Below are positions 42,261 through 51,382 of a stretch of DNA of 64,000 nt, in pieces (positions within the stretch are counted from its first letter, which is position 1; the number at the start of each line of letters is the position of its first letter). The DNA lies in assembly GCA_900540895.1 (NCBI GenBank), contig UQHV01000015.1, positions 1 through 64,000 of the forward strand, in the 5' to 3' direction. Made by a program: the position numbers and the translations under genes. The notes beneath the pieces were generated by a model that did not search any database, was not told where the DNA came from, and saw only the letters and a list, made by a program, of their open reading frames with translations. The stretch comes from an uncultured Collinsella sp. GTDB lineage: Bacteria; Actinomycetota; Coriobacteriia; Coriobacteriales; Coriobacteriaceae.

Positions 42261-43139
42261 ATGATTTTAGACACCACGGCACCCGCAGAGGAGCTTCAAG
42301 ACAAGCTATCGGCGCTCGAACAGCTGCTTTTGGCATACGGGCGCGTGGCCATCGGGTTTTCCGGCGGCGTTGACAGCAGCTTTTTGGCCGCCGTGTGCGC
42401 CCGCATCATGCCTACCAATACCCTCCTCATCCATCTCACCACGCCGCTCATCGGCACGCCCGAACAGACTTCGTTTGAGCAGTCCGTTGATGGACAGGCC
42501 AATGAGGGGCCGCATTTTAAGCTCCCCGTGCTCAATCTTTCGGTGGATCAGCTGCAGCTCCCCCAAGTAGCCTGCAACGATGCTAATCGCTGCTACCACT
42601 GCAAGCACGCCGGCTTTACCGCCATCGTCAACCACGCCAAGTCGCTCGGCTTTCCCACCGTCATCGATGGCAGCAATGCAAGCGATCGCGGTGACTACCG
42701 CCCCGGCATGCGTGCGGCAGAAGAGCTCGGCGTACGCTCCCCTCTCATGGAGGTCGGCTTTACCAAGGACGAAGAGCGCGAGCTGCTGCGCGCATGGGGC
42801 TATCCCGTTTGGAACCTGCCGGCGGGAGCATGTCTTGCCACCCGCGTCCCCACGGGCGAGGAGCTTACGCGCGAGAAGGTCGATTTGATCCGCACCTGCG
42901 AGGACTACCTGCACGATCTTGACCTGGCACAGGTACGCGCGCGCTTGGTCGGCGGCTGCATGCATATCGAGGCCGCACCCGCAGATGTCGCCAAGATTGC
43001 CGCGCTCGGCGGCACCGCCGTCGATGCCGAGGGCAAGACCCCGCTGCCCGCCGCCATCGAGTCCGCACTGCGCGGGCTGGGCTGCGACCATATCTCCCCC
43101 GAGGTCACCCCCTACATTCACGGCAACATGAACCTTTAG
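42261..43139 (+). CDS. larE: ATP-dependent sacrificial sulfur transferase LarE
   Basis: LarE activates the nicotinic acid derivative for the nickel-pincer cofactor of lactate racemase and gives up cysteine sulfur. The 292-residue PP-loop protein has SGGVDSS at 34-40, RCYHCK at 110-115 and ACLATRV, where C191 matches the sulfur-donor cysteine. Additional cysteines at 105, 111 and 114 could hold an iron-sulfur cluster, as reported for some LarE proteins. ATG 42261 has AAGGAA upstream. No larA, larB or larC lies in the window, so the cofactor partners must be elsewhere or the role differs. Confidence 0.9.
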   Translation: MILDTTAPAEELQDKLSALEQLLLAYGRVAIGFSGGVDSSFLAAVCARIMPTNTLLIHLTTPLIGTPEQTSFEQSVDGQANEGPHFKLPVLNLSVDQLQLPQVACNDANRCYHCKHAGFTAIVNHAKSLGFPTVIDGSNASDRGDYRPGMRAAEELGVRSPLMEVGFTKDEERELLRAWGYPVWNLPAGACLATRVPTGEELTREKVDLIRTCEDYLHDLDLAQVRARLVGGCMHIEAAPADVAKIAALGGTAVDAEGKTPLPAAIESALRGLGCDHISPEVTPYIHGNMNL

Positions 43140-43166
43140 GTTACGCCGTTTTACAAACGGCGTAAC
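43140..43166 (+). terminator. larE terminator-like palindrome
   Basis: GTTACGCCGTTT pairs exactly with AAACGGCGTAAC around TAC, immediately after the larE stop. No T-tract follows. Confidence 0.6.
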
Positions 43167-43314
43167 TGCTCGGCGCTGCGCGGGCTCCGGACACGGCAAT
43201 CTGACGTTCAACTTCACGGGCGCGACCAAAAGGTCAGCGCCCGCTTGTTTCACGTCACCTTACCGCACCCGGAGACCGCTCGCTCGCATATGCTCAACCT
43301 GCACTGCGTTAACT

Positions 43315-43364
43315 GACCCGCCAATAAGGGACAGGTTTATTTTGGCAGGTTTTATCTGGGGAAA
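43315..43364. repeat. GCCAATAAGGGACAGG hairpin
   Basis: It matches the hairpin at 45403-45453, including the shared tail TTTTATCTGGGGAAA. The left arm (CCCGCCAATA) is less perfect than at the other sites. Between here and 43435 a second imperfect stem (GCAGTCGCCCC with GGGGCGACTC, about 43375-43425) may end the minus-strand gene transcript. Confidence 0.75.
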
Positions 43365-43435
43365 TATCGCGAGGCAGTCGCCCCCCTAGCACCCATCTCA
43401 CTTCGAGAGACACAAGAGGGGCGACTCGGCTGCAT

Positions 43436-45136
43436 CTACTTCTTCCGATAGCGGCGGTTGCGGCTCGTCGATGAACCCATTACTTCGATGAGTCCTTTAT
43501 CCGCCATTTTTGGCAGATGGTAGCGGACGGACGAAATTTTGACCCCCGATGCAACCGCTATTTCTCGCGCCGTCATATCCACTTCGGCTCTGAGAGCCTC
43601 CAGGATCCTATCCGCTGTCGAAGCTGACGATTCTCTGCTCATATCGATAATCTCAAACGTGTCTTTGCCACATTTTGACAGGACATGTTTATCGACAAGA
43701 TTCCCGCAGATCAGGCGAATGTCATCCGAATCCCACTTCAGGGCCTCTCGTATTTTTTGAACATCGCATACGCACCCATGCTCCCGCATAAACATGAGCA
43801 ATGTTTCCTCGCGATCCGTCAGCTCGGTGCCCACATGGCTCTGAATCCACGTGCGGTTTTCAGCAAGCTCCGCCCCGTGCCGGGAAAGCAGCACCGTAAA
43901 CGAATCGGCCTTAACGATAAATTTCGGCCTTCCAAGCGAACGAGACTCCATCTCGCGAATCATAGCCGGGATACCAGATCCCTGGCTTTCTGCAACGGGC
44001 CCCTCGGCATGCTCTAACGGCGTCGCCCCCATTAGGCTCATGAGCTTTGGGTTTCGGCAGCGCGATTCCCCGTCTGCAAGATTGTCCACCGTCTTTCCGC
44101 CCCAAAGCCCACCGGGGTTTTTGATCTCTATTCTGTCTGGATAGATATCGACACTCACGGCCTGCCCCACAAACATGGGCGAATATTCTCGATGGATGCA
44201 GGCGTTTGCCAAGGCCTCGCGCAAAACCTCCTGGGGAACTTCCCAATCCTCCCTTCTGCCAGCGCCTTGCACTATCGCCGCTTTGCGCAAGTTCCGTCCA
44301 ATCGCGACAAGGGCATCTTCGATGCAAGCCGGAATCGGGCCATCGCACAACTGGCGGTCAATAAACCGGGGTTGCCCGGGTGCAGATTTTTCCACATCGG
44401 AATGAACGGCGACATCAATCATGAGTTTGGGATAGAACTGCTGGGGGTAAATTCCCGCCGACAGAAGCCCTGCGAGCTTCACCGCACCATCCTTTGTAGT
44501 GATATTGAGTCTGACCAGCTGCTTTTCCAGCGTATCGGCCCCGCGCAAAACGCGGGGGGTCTGCAGCCGGCGATTTGCGATAATAGACCGCACGACATCT
44601 GGATCCAAATCCTCGACTGTTGCCTCCGAAACCACCGTGCCGTCTGCATCGCTCGGAAGCAACGCACTCTGCAGCTCATATAGCTCAGCGGGTGACATCT
44701 TGATATCTTTATCATCCACGCGCTTGTAGCTACCGTTCTGCACGCCGCGCGCGCCGATATAGCAAGGCTTCGCTTTAAGCTCAAGTTCAAAGATGCGCAC
44801 CAGAAGCACCTGGAGCCCGTCGACCTCGCCTCGATCAAGCTCGTACCGTGGCGCATGGGTCACCACTGCCGCTGAGCCTCCGTCTCCGATACCCGAAACA
44901 AACTGATCGCGCACCCTATCGATAGCAAAGTTAGCCGAAGGAACAAATCCTTCGGCTTCGTTTAGGCCCAAAATAATGAGCCCACCCGCAGTGTTCGCAA
45001 AAGCGCTCACTGTCTCCCATACGTCTGCGCTCAATTTATTCGTGCAGGCTTTAACTTCTACCGATGCGTCATCAGTCCCCCGCCTGCGAAGGCGCTCAAC
45101 GATAAGGCCAAGAGGTTCATCCAGCAGCATTGGCAT
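43436..45136 (-). CDS. AlbA_2 / HATPase / winged-helix regulator
   Basis: The 566-residue protein has an N-terminal Schlafen-like AlbA_2 domain (SVEVKACTNKLSADVWETVS, AFANTAGGLIILG), a central GHKL-type ATP-binding domain (LREALANACIHREY, IEIKNPGGLWGG, GSGIPAMIREME) and two C-terminal winged helices (the last around MTAREIAVASGVKISSVRYH). Such proteins are annotated as putative DNA-binding regulators or divergent AAA-4 ATPases; few are studied and some sit in defence loci. The start may be ATG 45136 or 45130, with no strong ribosome binding site. Base composition is lower in GC than its neighbours. The upstream spacer holds an array of nine-base boxes. Confidence 0.82.
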   Translation of the reverse strand: MPMLLDEPLGLIVERLRRRGTDDASVEVKACTNKLSADVWETVSAFANTAGGLIILGLNEAEGFVPSANFAIDRVRDQFVSGIGDGGSAAVVTHAPRYELDRGEVDGLQVLLVRIFELELKAKPCYIGARGVQNGSYKRVDDKDIKMSPAELYELQSALLPSDADGTVVSEATVEDLDPDVVRSIIANRRLQTPRVLRGADTLEKQLVRLNITTKDGAVKLAGLLSAGIYPQQFYPKLMIDVAVHSDVEKSAPGQPRFIDRQLCDGPIPACIEDALVAIGRNLRKAAIVQGAGRREDWEVPQEVLREALANACIHREYSPMFVGQAVSVDIYPDRIEIKNPGGLWGGKTVDNLADGESRCRNPKLMSLMGATPLEHAEGPVAESQGSGIPAMIREMESRSLGRPKFIVKADSFTVLLSRHGAELAENRTWIQSHVGTELTDREETLLMFMREHGCVCDVQKIREALKWDSDDIRLICGNLVDKHVLSKCGKDTFEIIDMSRESSASTADRILEALRAEVDMTAREIAVASGVKISSVRYHLPKMADKGLIEVMGSSTSRNRRYRKK

Positions 45137-45140
45137 TCCG

Positions 45141-45330
45141 TCTCTCTAAAACGATAGATTTATCTCTCTAAAGTATAGTATATCTCTCTAACTTTAGAGA
45201 GATAAGCACCTTATTTTAGAGAGACATTTAGAGAGATGTATCGAATTCACTGTTAGATAGCCCAATGTTATCTCTTTAACTGGCTTTCTCTTTAGAGAGA
45301 CAATTAGAGAGACGAGCGCGACCTCTCTAA
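45141..45330. promoter_or_regulatory. Array of TCTCTCTAA / TTAGAGAGA boxes
   Basis: Eight exact copies of the nine-base box occur at 45141, 45163, 45183 (as TCTCTCTAA) and 45194, 45216, 45228, 45292, 45304 (as TTAGAGAGA). One-mismatch copies lie at 45271 and 45322. The first three face right, most others left; spacing is 20-22 bp for the first three, then irregular. The region is AT-rich against the window. It begins 5 bases before the AlbA_2 gene start. Multiple binding by that protein is the simplest reading, as inference. Confidence 0.85.
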
Positions 45331-45376
45331 TCAAGGGCACCACTCTTTAAGGTGCACACTCCCTAACCGTGCCCTA

Positions 45377-45453
45377 AGTTGCGGTGAAATAGTCCCCCGA
45401 TTAACCTGCCAAAAAGGGACAGGTTTATTTTGGCGGGTTTTATCTGGGGAAAC
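45377..45453. repeat. GTTGCGGTGAAATA half and CCTGCCAAAAAGGGACAGG hairpin
   Basis: A lone AGTTGCGGTGAAATAG half is followed by AACCTGCCAAAAAGGGACAG, TTTATTTTGGCGGGTTTTAT and CTGGGGAAA. The second part pairs as at 37936. The two hairpin types therefore lie side by side. The rest of 45454-45607 shows no gene. Confidence 0.75.
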
Positions 45454-45607
45454 GCAAAATAGCCCCACATACACAACCACCGCAGCTCCATATGAGGCAA
45501 ATGAATCAGTAGCGTCTATCCCAAATCTTGAGTATTTGTTCGACAGAACGGCCCCTGCCGGCTCCTGCTAGACTGGAAGATTCCCAACCGTCCATCCAGG
45601 AGCCGCA

Positions 45608-46591
45608 ATGTCGCGCAAGTCCGCCTACAAGCAAGTACTTTCCATCGGCGCCGCCGTGGTGCTGGGGTTTGCGCTGTTCACAGGGTCGCTCGACGGAGCG
45701 CCCAAGTTGTTGTCGCCGCAAAGTGATGAACAGGCGGCAGCTCTGGCCGAAAAACAAAACGAAAGTCCCAGCCGCACCGACGACGAGGCGGACCTGGTCG
45801 ATCGGCTCGAATCAGGAACGGCGAGCTCCCCGGACCCTCAAAACAGCCAGGACTCTGGCGATGGCTCCGATTCCGCCACAACCGACACCGGCGACGGCGC
45901 TTCCGCGGACAGCGCCGCCACCCCCATCGACGAGGTCGAAAACCCCGACCTCAACCGCGCCCGCGGTGTTTATCTCAGCAGCATTCCCGACTACGCCGGC
46001 AACCCCTACGTTGCCCTGCGCGCCGACAGCACGCACCCGCTCGGCACACCATCATTCACGCTCGATGAATACGAGCGCGCTACAGAAGAGGGTTGCTTTA
46101 AGAAGTTCTCCAAGCTTGACAGCCTGGGCCGCACCCGCAAAGCGCTCGCCTGCGTGGGCCCCGAATCACTCGGTCAAGGCGAGCGCGGCGATATCTCGCG
46201 TATCCATCCCGCTGGATGGCGCCAGCAGCGCTACGACTTTATTCCGGGCCAGAGCCTCTACAACCGCTGCCATCTCATCGCCTGGTCGCTCTGCGGCGAA
46301 AACGCCAACCGCAAGAATCTCCTCACCGGCACGCGTTATCTCAACGAGACAGGCATGCTGCCGTTTGAGGAGCAGATTCTCGGCTACATCCGCGAGACGG
46401 GCAACCACGTGCTCTATCGCGTCACACCCATGTATAACGAAGAGGAACTTGTCTGCCGCGGCGTGCGCCTTGAGGCGCAATCGGTCGAGGACCACGGCAA
46501 GACCCTCTGCTTCCACGTGTACTGCTACAACCTGCAGCCGCACGTGCAGATCGACTACGCCACCGGCCGCAACCAGGCATCCGGAGACTAG
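45608..46591 (+). CDS. Secreted DNA/RNA non-specific endonuclease
   Basis: The 327-residue protein has an N-terminal membrane or signal helix (VLSIGAAVVLGFALFTG), a long acidic Ser/Asp-rich linker (about 40-110) and a nuclease domain of the EndA/streptodornase type. NRCHLIAWSL (about 225) replaces the DRGH motif: the histidine general base is kept but DRG is NRC. NRKNLLTGTRYLN supplies the metal-binding asparagine. It probably digests DNA or RNA outside the cell. ATG 45608 has AGGAG upstream. It is monocistronic and faces the minus-strand EF-G paralogue. Confidence 0.85.
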   Translation: MSRKSAYKQVLSIGAAVVLGFALFTGSLDGAPKLLSPQSDEQAAALAEKQNESPSRTDDEADLVDRLESGTASSPDPQNSQDSGDGSDSATTDTGDGASADSAATPIDEVENPDLNRARGVYLSSIPDYAGNPYVALRADSTHPLGTPSFTLDEYERATEEGCFKKFSKLDSLGRTRKALACVGPESLGQGERGDISRIHPAGWRQQRYDFIPGQSLYNRCHLIAWSLCGENANRKNLLTGTRYLNETGMLPFEEQILGYIRETGNHVLYRVTPMYNEEELVCRGVRLEAQSVEDHGKTLCFHVYCYNLQPHVQIDYATGRNQASGD

Positions 46592-46650
46592 TGCCGACCG
46601 CACCGCCCGTAACCCAAAAATGATTCGTTTTCCTCCGTCCCCATGGGATC

Positions 46651-46688
46651 AAAAAAGGCCGCCCTGGATTACCCAGGGCGGCCTTTTC
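46651..46688 (-). terminator. Terminator of the EF-G paralogue gene
   Basis: AGGCCGCCCTGG pairs with CCAGGGCGGCCT; the A-run on the left gives TTTTTT on the minus strand. Confidence 0.88.
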
Positions 46689-46720
46689 GTCAGCGTCCAC
46701 ATTGCAGGCAAAACCACACG

Positions 46721-48796
46721 CTACTTGGCGCGGCCCTCCTCATAGCGCTCGACCAGCTTGGCCTGAACATCGTAGGGAACCTGCTCGTAGCCAGCGGGCT
46801 TCATGGTAAAGTCACCCGTGCCGCGCGTGATAGAGCGCAGGCGCGTCGAATAATCCGTCAGCTCTGCCAGCGGCGCCTGGGCAATGACCACGGTGTCGCC
46901 GCGCTCATCGGTCTCCATACCCGTCACGCGACCGCGCGATGCCGAGATGTCGCCCATCACAGCGCCGGCGTAGCTTTCGGGAATAGTCACCGTGATTTCC
47001 TCGATGGGCTCCAGCACCACCGGGTCGGCATCGGCGCACGCCTTGCGCAGGCCGATGCGAGCCGCCGCGCGGAACGCCATCTCGTTGGAGTCGACGCTGT
47101 GATACGAGCCGTCGTACACAGCCACGCGAATGCCCGTGAGCGGGTAGCCGGCAATGATGCCGTCCTTCATGGTCTCCTGGACACCCTTGTCCACGGCGGG
47201 GATGAGCGAGCGCGGGATGCGGCCACCCACGACCTCGTCTACAAACTCATAGCCATCGCTCGTGCCGTCGGGCCCAATGAGCGGCTCAACGCGCAGCCAG
47301 CAGTCGCCATACTGACCGGCACCGCCAGTCTGTTTCTTGTGGCGGCCCTGCGCGCTTGCCGTACGGCGAATGGTCTCGCGATACGGAATGCGGATCGGCA
47401 CGCTCTTGGCCACGACCTTGGTGCGATCCTCCAAACGGTTGAGCAGCACCGAAACCTGCGCCTCACCAACGGCGGAGATAATGGTCTGGCCCGTCTCCTC
47501 GTCACGATCGATGCTCATGGTCGGATCGGCCTTGCAGGCCTTCTCGATAAACGTGTAGAGCTTCTCTTCGTCGCCGCGATTCTCAGCCTCGATGGCGATG
47601 CGGTACTGCGAGTTGGGGAACTTAAACGCCGCAGCCTCGACCTTGCCGGTAATCGAGAGCGTATCGCCCGTCTCGGCCGCCAGCTTGGGTGCCACGATAA
47701 TGTCGCCGGCATAGGCGTGACCGACCTCGGTCATGTCGCGGCCGCACATCACATACAGGTGAGCCAGACGGTCGCCCTTGCGCGTGCGCGCGTTGACCAG
47801 CTCAAGGCCCGGCTCAAGCGTACCCGTCAGCACCTTAATAAAGCTGATGCGACCCTGCTGCGGATCGGCCAGGGTCTTAAACACAAACGCCACCGGACGA
47901 TCATCGTCGCTTGAAATCTTGAGCGAATCGCCGTCGATAAGCGGCATCTCGCCGTAGTCGGTCGGCGCCGGGAAGTATGTGGCGATGTCGTCCATCAGCG
48001 AGTTGACGCCCTGCTCCTTAATGCAATCGCCCGCAAAGACCGGCACAAAGATGCGCTCGGCGATCGCCTTCGACAGCAGGCCTTCAAGCTCCTCCTGCGT
48101 CAGCGTCTCCTCGCCTTCCAAGTACTTCATCATCAGTTCATCGTCAGCCTCGGCCACCAGCTCGCACAGATGGTCATGGGCTTCCTCGGCCTGGGCACGA
48201 TACTCCTCGGGAATCTCCGACTCAACGGCTTCGGTGCCGTTGCAATGGCGCGCCTTCATGCGCACCAGGTCGATGATGCCGTCAAAGTCCTCGCCCTCGC
48301 CCCAGGGAAGGGTCACGGCGCCCAGGCGCGTGCCAAAGCGCTCTTGCAGCAGGTCCATCGTGGTCGCAAAGCTGGCCTCGGAGCGCGACAGGCGGTTTAC
48401 GAACACCGCACGCGCCAGTCGCAGGTCCTCGGCGGCATACCAGAGCTTAACCGTCGTAGGCTGCGGGCCGGCCTCGGCGTCGACCACAAACAGAGCCGTC
48501 TCGCAGACGCTCATCGCGGCAAAGGCGTCGCCGATAAAATCGGGGTAGCACGGGGCATCGAGCACATTGATGCGCGCGCCCTTCCAGTCGATCGGCGCGA
48601 TGGTCGTCGAGATGGAAAATGCACGCTTGACCTCTTCGGGGTCATAGTCGAGCGTGGGCTTGGTGCCGTCGTGGCCGCCCAGGCGGGCGGTCTTGCCGGA
48701 AAGGTGGAGCATGGCCTCGGCGAGTGAAGTCTTGCCCACCCCGCCTTGGCCTACGAGCACCACGTTCCTTACGTTACCGGTCTTGGGAGCACCCAT
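46721..48796 (-). CDS. Elongation factor G paralogue with altered GTPase motifs
   Basis: The 691-residue protein has the five-domain EF-G layout: GTPase with P-loop GQGGVGKTS, the switch threonine in SISTT, then domains II-V (GQYGDCWLRVEPL, PAVDKGVQETMKDG). Two motifs are changed: DTPGH reads DAPCY, and NKxD reads NRLS, which should weaken guanine recognition. EF-G2/FusA2-type paralogues also have tyrosine at the histidine position. It may act in ribosome recycling, stress or as a decoy of translocation; I cannot say which. ATG 48796 has AAGGAGG upstream. Upstream 48797-49036 holds no gene. Confidence 0.85.
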   Translation of the reverse strand: MGAPKTGNVRNVVLVGQGGVGKTSLAEAMLHLSGKTARLGGHDGTKPTLDYDPEEVKRAFSISTTIAPIDWKGARINVLDAPCYPDFIGDAFAAMSVCETALFVVDAEAGPQPTTVKLWYAAEDLRLARAVFVNRLSRSEASFATTMDLLQERFGTRLGAVTLPWGEGEDFDGIIDLVRMKARHCNGTEAVESEIPEEYRAQAEEAHDHLCELVAEADDELMMKYLEGEETLTQEELEGLLSKAIAERIFVPVFAGDCIKEQGVNSLMDDIATYFPAPTDYGEMPLIDGDSLKISSDDDRPVAFVFKTLADPQQGRISFIKVLTGTLEPGLELVNARTRKGDRLAHLYVMCGRDMTEVGHAYAGDIIVAPKLAAETGDTLSITGKVEAAAFKFPNSQYRIAIEAENRGDEEKLYTFIEKACKADPTMSIDRDEETGQTIISAVGEAQVSVLLNRLEDRTKVVAKSVPIRIPYRETIRRTASAQGRHKKQTGGAGQYGDCWLRVEPLIGPDGTSDGYEFVDEVVGGRIPRSLIPAVDKGVQETMKDGIIAGYPLTGIRVAVYDGSYHSVDSNEMAFRAAARIGLRKACADADPVVLEPIEEITVTIPESYAGAVMGDISASRGRVTGMETDERGDTVVIAQAPLAELTDYSTRLRSITRGTGDFTMKPAGYEQVPYDVQAKLVERYEEGRAK

Positions 48797-49036
48797 GATG
48801 ACCTCCTTGCAGGGCCGCGCGCAATGCGCGACGCCAACGGGGAGAGTTCGCGGTCGGTGCCATCCCGGGAGCAGCATGGTCGGCAGCCGAGCCGACTCAC
48901 CCTCCAAATGTCCTATGCCACCACCCTACCCTCACGGGCGGCTGTCCATGCATACCTTTCGGCGCACGTATGAATACAGGCGGCGAGAGGACAGAGCAAG
49001 TATGCCAGGTGATTATTAAACCCCATCGATACAAAT

Positions 49037-49076
49037 AAAAGCCGCCGCAGTCCATAAGACCCGCGGCGGCTTCTTC
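49037..49076 (-). terminator. Terminator of the amino-acid ABC importer operon
   Basis: AAGCCGCCGC pairs with GCGGCGGCTT around 16 bases; on the minus strand the stem is followed by TTTTA. Confidence 0.82.
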
Positions 49077-49093
49077 TCAATACATAGCTGAGC

Positions 49094-49858
49094 TTAGCCC
49101 TCGATACGACTCAAGAACTCACGGGTACGTTGCTCACGCGGATGATCGATAACCTGCTCGGCCGGGCCCTCCTCGACAATGCGGCCTCCGTCCATAAAGA
49201 CCACGCGATCGGCAACATCGCGCGCAAACTGCATCGCATGGGTCACGATCACCATCGTCATATTCTGCGCCGCCAGGTCTTTAATGACACGCAGCACCTC
49301 GGCCGTTAGCTCGGGATCGAGCGCCGAGGTCGGCTCGTCAAAGAATAAGATTTCCGGATCGAGCGCCAGGGCGCGGGCGATACTCACACGCTGTTGCTGA
49401 CCGCCCGAAAGCTCACACGGCACCTTGTTCTCGTTGCCCGTCAGCCCCATTTGTGCAATCAGCTCGTGAGCGCGGGCTTCCGCCTGCTCGCGCGGACGCT
49501 TAAGCACGCGAATCGGCGCATCGGTGATGTTTTTCATCACCGTATAGTGCGGGAACAGGTTGTAATTTTGGAACACCAGGCCGAATCGCGAGCGCGCCTG
49601 CTTGGGCACATCGCCCTTCGCATAGACCGCGCCCGAACCCGCATCCGTCGCAACGGCAAGGTCGCCAAACGAGAGCGAGCCTCCGTCGAGTGACTCGAGC
49701 AGCGTGGCACACCGCAGCAGCGTGGACTTGCCGCCACCCGAAGGCCCGATAATCGCCACGACCTCGCCACGCTTCACCTCAAGCGAGATATCCTTGAGCA
49801 CCTCATTGCCGCCAAACGCCTTACGCGCGTTCGATATATTCATTACCGAATTAATCAT
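49094..49858 (-). CDS. glnQ: Polar amino-acid ABC transporter ATPase (GlnQ-like)
   Basis: The 254-residue ATPase powers the importer encoded with it. Walker A GPSGGGKST, signature LSGGQQQR and Walker B ILFFDEPTSALD are intact, and the closest family is GlnQ/HisP/ArtP. It carries a small insertion after the first strands (about 68-82). Its ATG 49858 overlaps the permease stop by eight bases, so the two genes are coupled. Glutamine specificity is not proven. Confidence 0.9.
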   Translation of the reverse strand: MINSVMNISNARKAFGGNEVLKDISLEVKRGEVVAIIGPSGGGKSTLLRCATLLESLDGGSLSFGDLAVATDAGSGAVYAKGDVPKQARSRFGLVFQNYNLFPHYTVMKNITDAPIRVLKRPREQAEARAHELIAQMGLTGNENKVPCELSGGQQQRVSIARALALDPEILFFDEPTSALDPELTAEVLRVIKDLAAQNMTMVIVTHAMQFARDVADRVVFMDGGRIVEEGPAEQVIDHPREQRTREFLSRIEG

Positions 49859-50504
49859 GGTAGTAATCCAATTTTTTCTCGGCGGCGCCCAGCAGCATCT
49901 CGACGACGAAATTAAAGACCCAGTAAATCAGCGCCGCGATCGCAAACGGCACCATGCTCACCTGCGAGGCGACCAGCGCCTTGGCCGTCGAGAACATCTC
50001 ACCCACGCCAATGGCAAACGCCAGCGACGTGTCCTTGACCAGCGTGATGATCTCGTTGCCCATCGCCGGCAGAATACGCTTGGCGACCTGCGGCATCACG
50101 ATATACAGAAACGTCTGCACGCGCGAATAGCCCAGCACCTCGGCAGCCTCGTATTGACCGCGCGGAATGGACTGCAAGCCCGAGCGATAGATCTCGGCAA
50201 AGTAACCGGCGTAGTTGATGATGAACGCCACGACGCACGCCGTCCACTTGGAATCGGGCGTGAGCGAAATGCCAAACACGTAGTACGGGGCAAAGTAGAT
50301 GGCAAACATCTGCAGCATGAGCGGCGTACCGCGCATGACCGAAATGTAGATGCGCGCAATCCAGCGAAGCGGCGCGATTTTGCTCATGCGCATAAACGCC
50401 ACGGGGATTCCCAGCGGAATCGACCCCAGCAGTGTCAGCACAAACAACTGCAAACTGACCAAGAATCCCTGGCCAAGCATCTGCATCATGACCTGAATAG
50501 ACAT
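49851..50504 (-). CDS. Amino-acid ABC transporter permease
   Basis: The 217-residue HisM/GlnP-type membrane subunit has about five hydrophobic segments; VMRGTPLMLQ is the usual signature, and GYFAEIYRSGLQSIPRGQYEAA is the loop that contacts the ATPase. ATG 50504 overlaps the stop of the binding-protein gene in TAATG, another translational coupling. It completes a three-gene importer of binding protein, permease and ATPase. Confidence 0.92.
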   Translation of the reverse strand: MSIQVMMQMLGQGFLVSLQLFVLTLLGSIPLGIPVAFMRMSKIAPLRWIARIYISVMRGTPLMLQMFAIYFAPYYVFGISLTPDSKWTACVVAFIINYAGYFAEIYRSGLQSIPRGQYEAAEVLGYSRVQTFLYIVMPQVAKRILPAMGNEIITLVKDTSLAFAIGVGEMFSTAKALVASQVSMVPFAIAALIYWVFNFVVEMLLGAAEKKLDYYHD

Positions 50505-51364
50505 TACTTGAGCACCCAATTATCGAAAGATAGACCATAGCTTGAATACTTGTCGCAGAGATCCTTAACCGTACCGTAATCGTAGAGTGCCTTGAGCGAC
50601 TCGGTCACGGCGTCGGCCGACTTGGTGTCGCCCTTCTTAAAGCCGACGGCGTAGTGCTCGCTGGACAGCGGCTCATCAAGCTGCGTATAAGCATCGGGCT
50701 TGGCGGCAAGCTGATACTGGGCAATCGAAAGGTCGCAAGCCACGGCATCGACCGCGCCGCTCTCGAGCTGCATAAACGCCGTGTTGTACTCACCGATGGT
50801 GTCGAGCGTGGCAAACGTCGCCGCCAGATCCTTCTGGTCACCCTCAAGCACATCCTGCGCAGCGGAATCGGTCTGGGTAATCACGGTCTTGCCGGCAAGA
50901 TCGTCCCAGCTCTTGATGCCTGCATCCTTCTTTACCACCAGCACCTGCTCGTTGAGCATGTACGGCTCGGAGAACGTGTAGTCGTCCTCACGGCCCTCCA
51001 TGGTAAAGCCATTCCAGATGCAGTTGATGGCGCCCGAGTTAAGCAGCGTATCCTTGGCATCCCAGTCGATGGCCTCGTATTTGACCTCCCAGCCCTGCTT
51101 ATCGGCAACAGCCTTGGCCAGATCGAGATCAAAGCCGGTGTACTCGCCATCGTCGCCCACAAAGCCGTACGGAGGATAGGACTTATCAAAGCCCACCACG
51201 AGCTTCTTGGACTCCGCAGCGCCCTTCACATCCTTGGCCGCGGCAGAGCCAGCAGCGGAGCCCTTGCCGGCACCACCGCCGCAACCGACAAGACCAAGGC
51301 CAAGCACCGTAGCGAGCGAGCCGGCTAGACCAACAAACTGACGACGAGACATATCGGTGTTCAT
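50504..51364 (-). CDS. Amino-acid ABC transporter substrate-binding lipoprotein
   Basis: The 286-residue protein has an N-terminal signal with a twin-arginine-like start (MSRRQFVGLAGSL) and a lipobox (LVGC), so it is anchored outside the membrane and may use Tat. The family 3 solute-binding domain follows (VGFDKSYPPYGFVGDDGEYT, GFDLDLAKAVADK). ATG 51364 has GGGGGG upstream. It is the first gene of the importer operon, behind the promoter at 51421-51449. The amino acid bound is not known. Confidence 0.9.
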   Translation of the reverse strand: MNTDMSRRQFVGLAGSLATVLGLGLVGCGGGAGKGSAAGSAAAKDVKGAAESKKLVVGFDKSYPPYGFVGDDGEYTGFDLDLAKAVADKQGWEVKYEAIDWDAKDTLLNSGAINCIWNGFTMEGREDDYTFSEPYMLNEQVLVVKKDAGIKSWDDLAGKTVITQTDSAAQDVLEGDQKDLAATFATLDTIGEYNTAFMQLESGAVDAVACDLSIAQYQLAAKPDAYTQLDEPLSSEHYAVGFKKGDTKSADAVTESLKALYDYGTVKDLCDKYSSYGLSFDNWVLK

Positions 51365-51382
51365 GGTATCCCCCCTTGATGG

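Noticed and set aside
45141..45330. CRISPR-like array
   Set aside because: Boxes are nine bases, occur in both directions and have no regular spacers, so this is an operator array.
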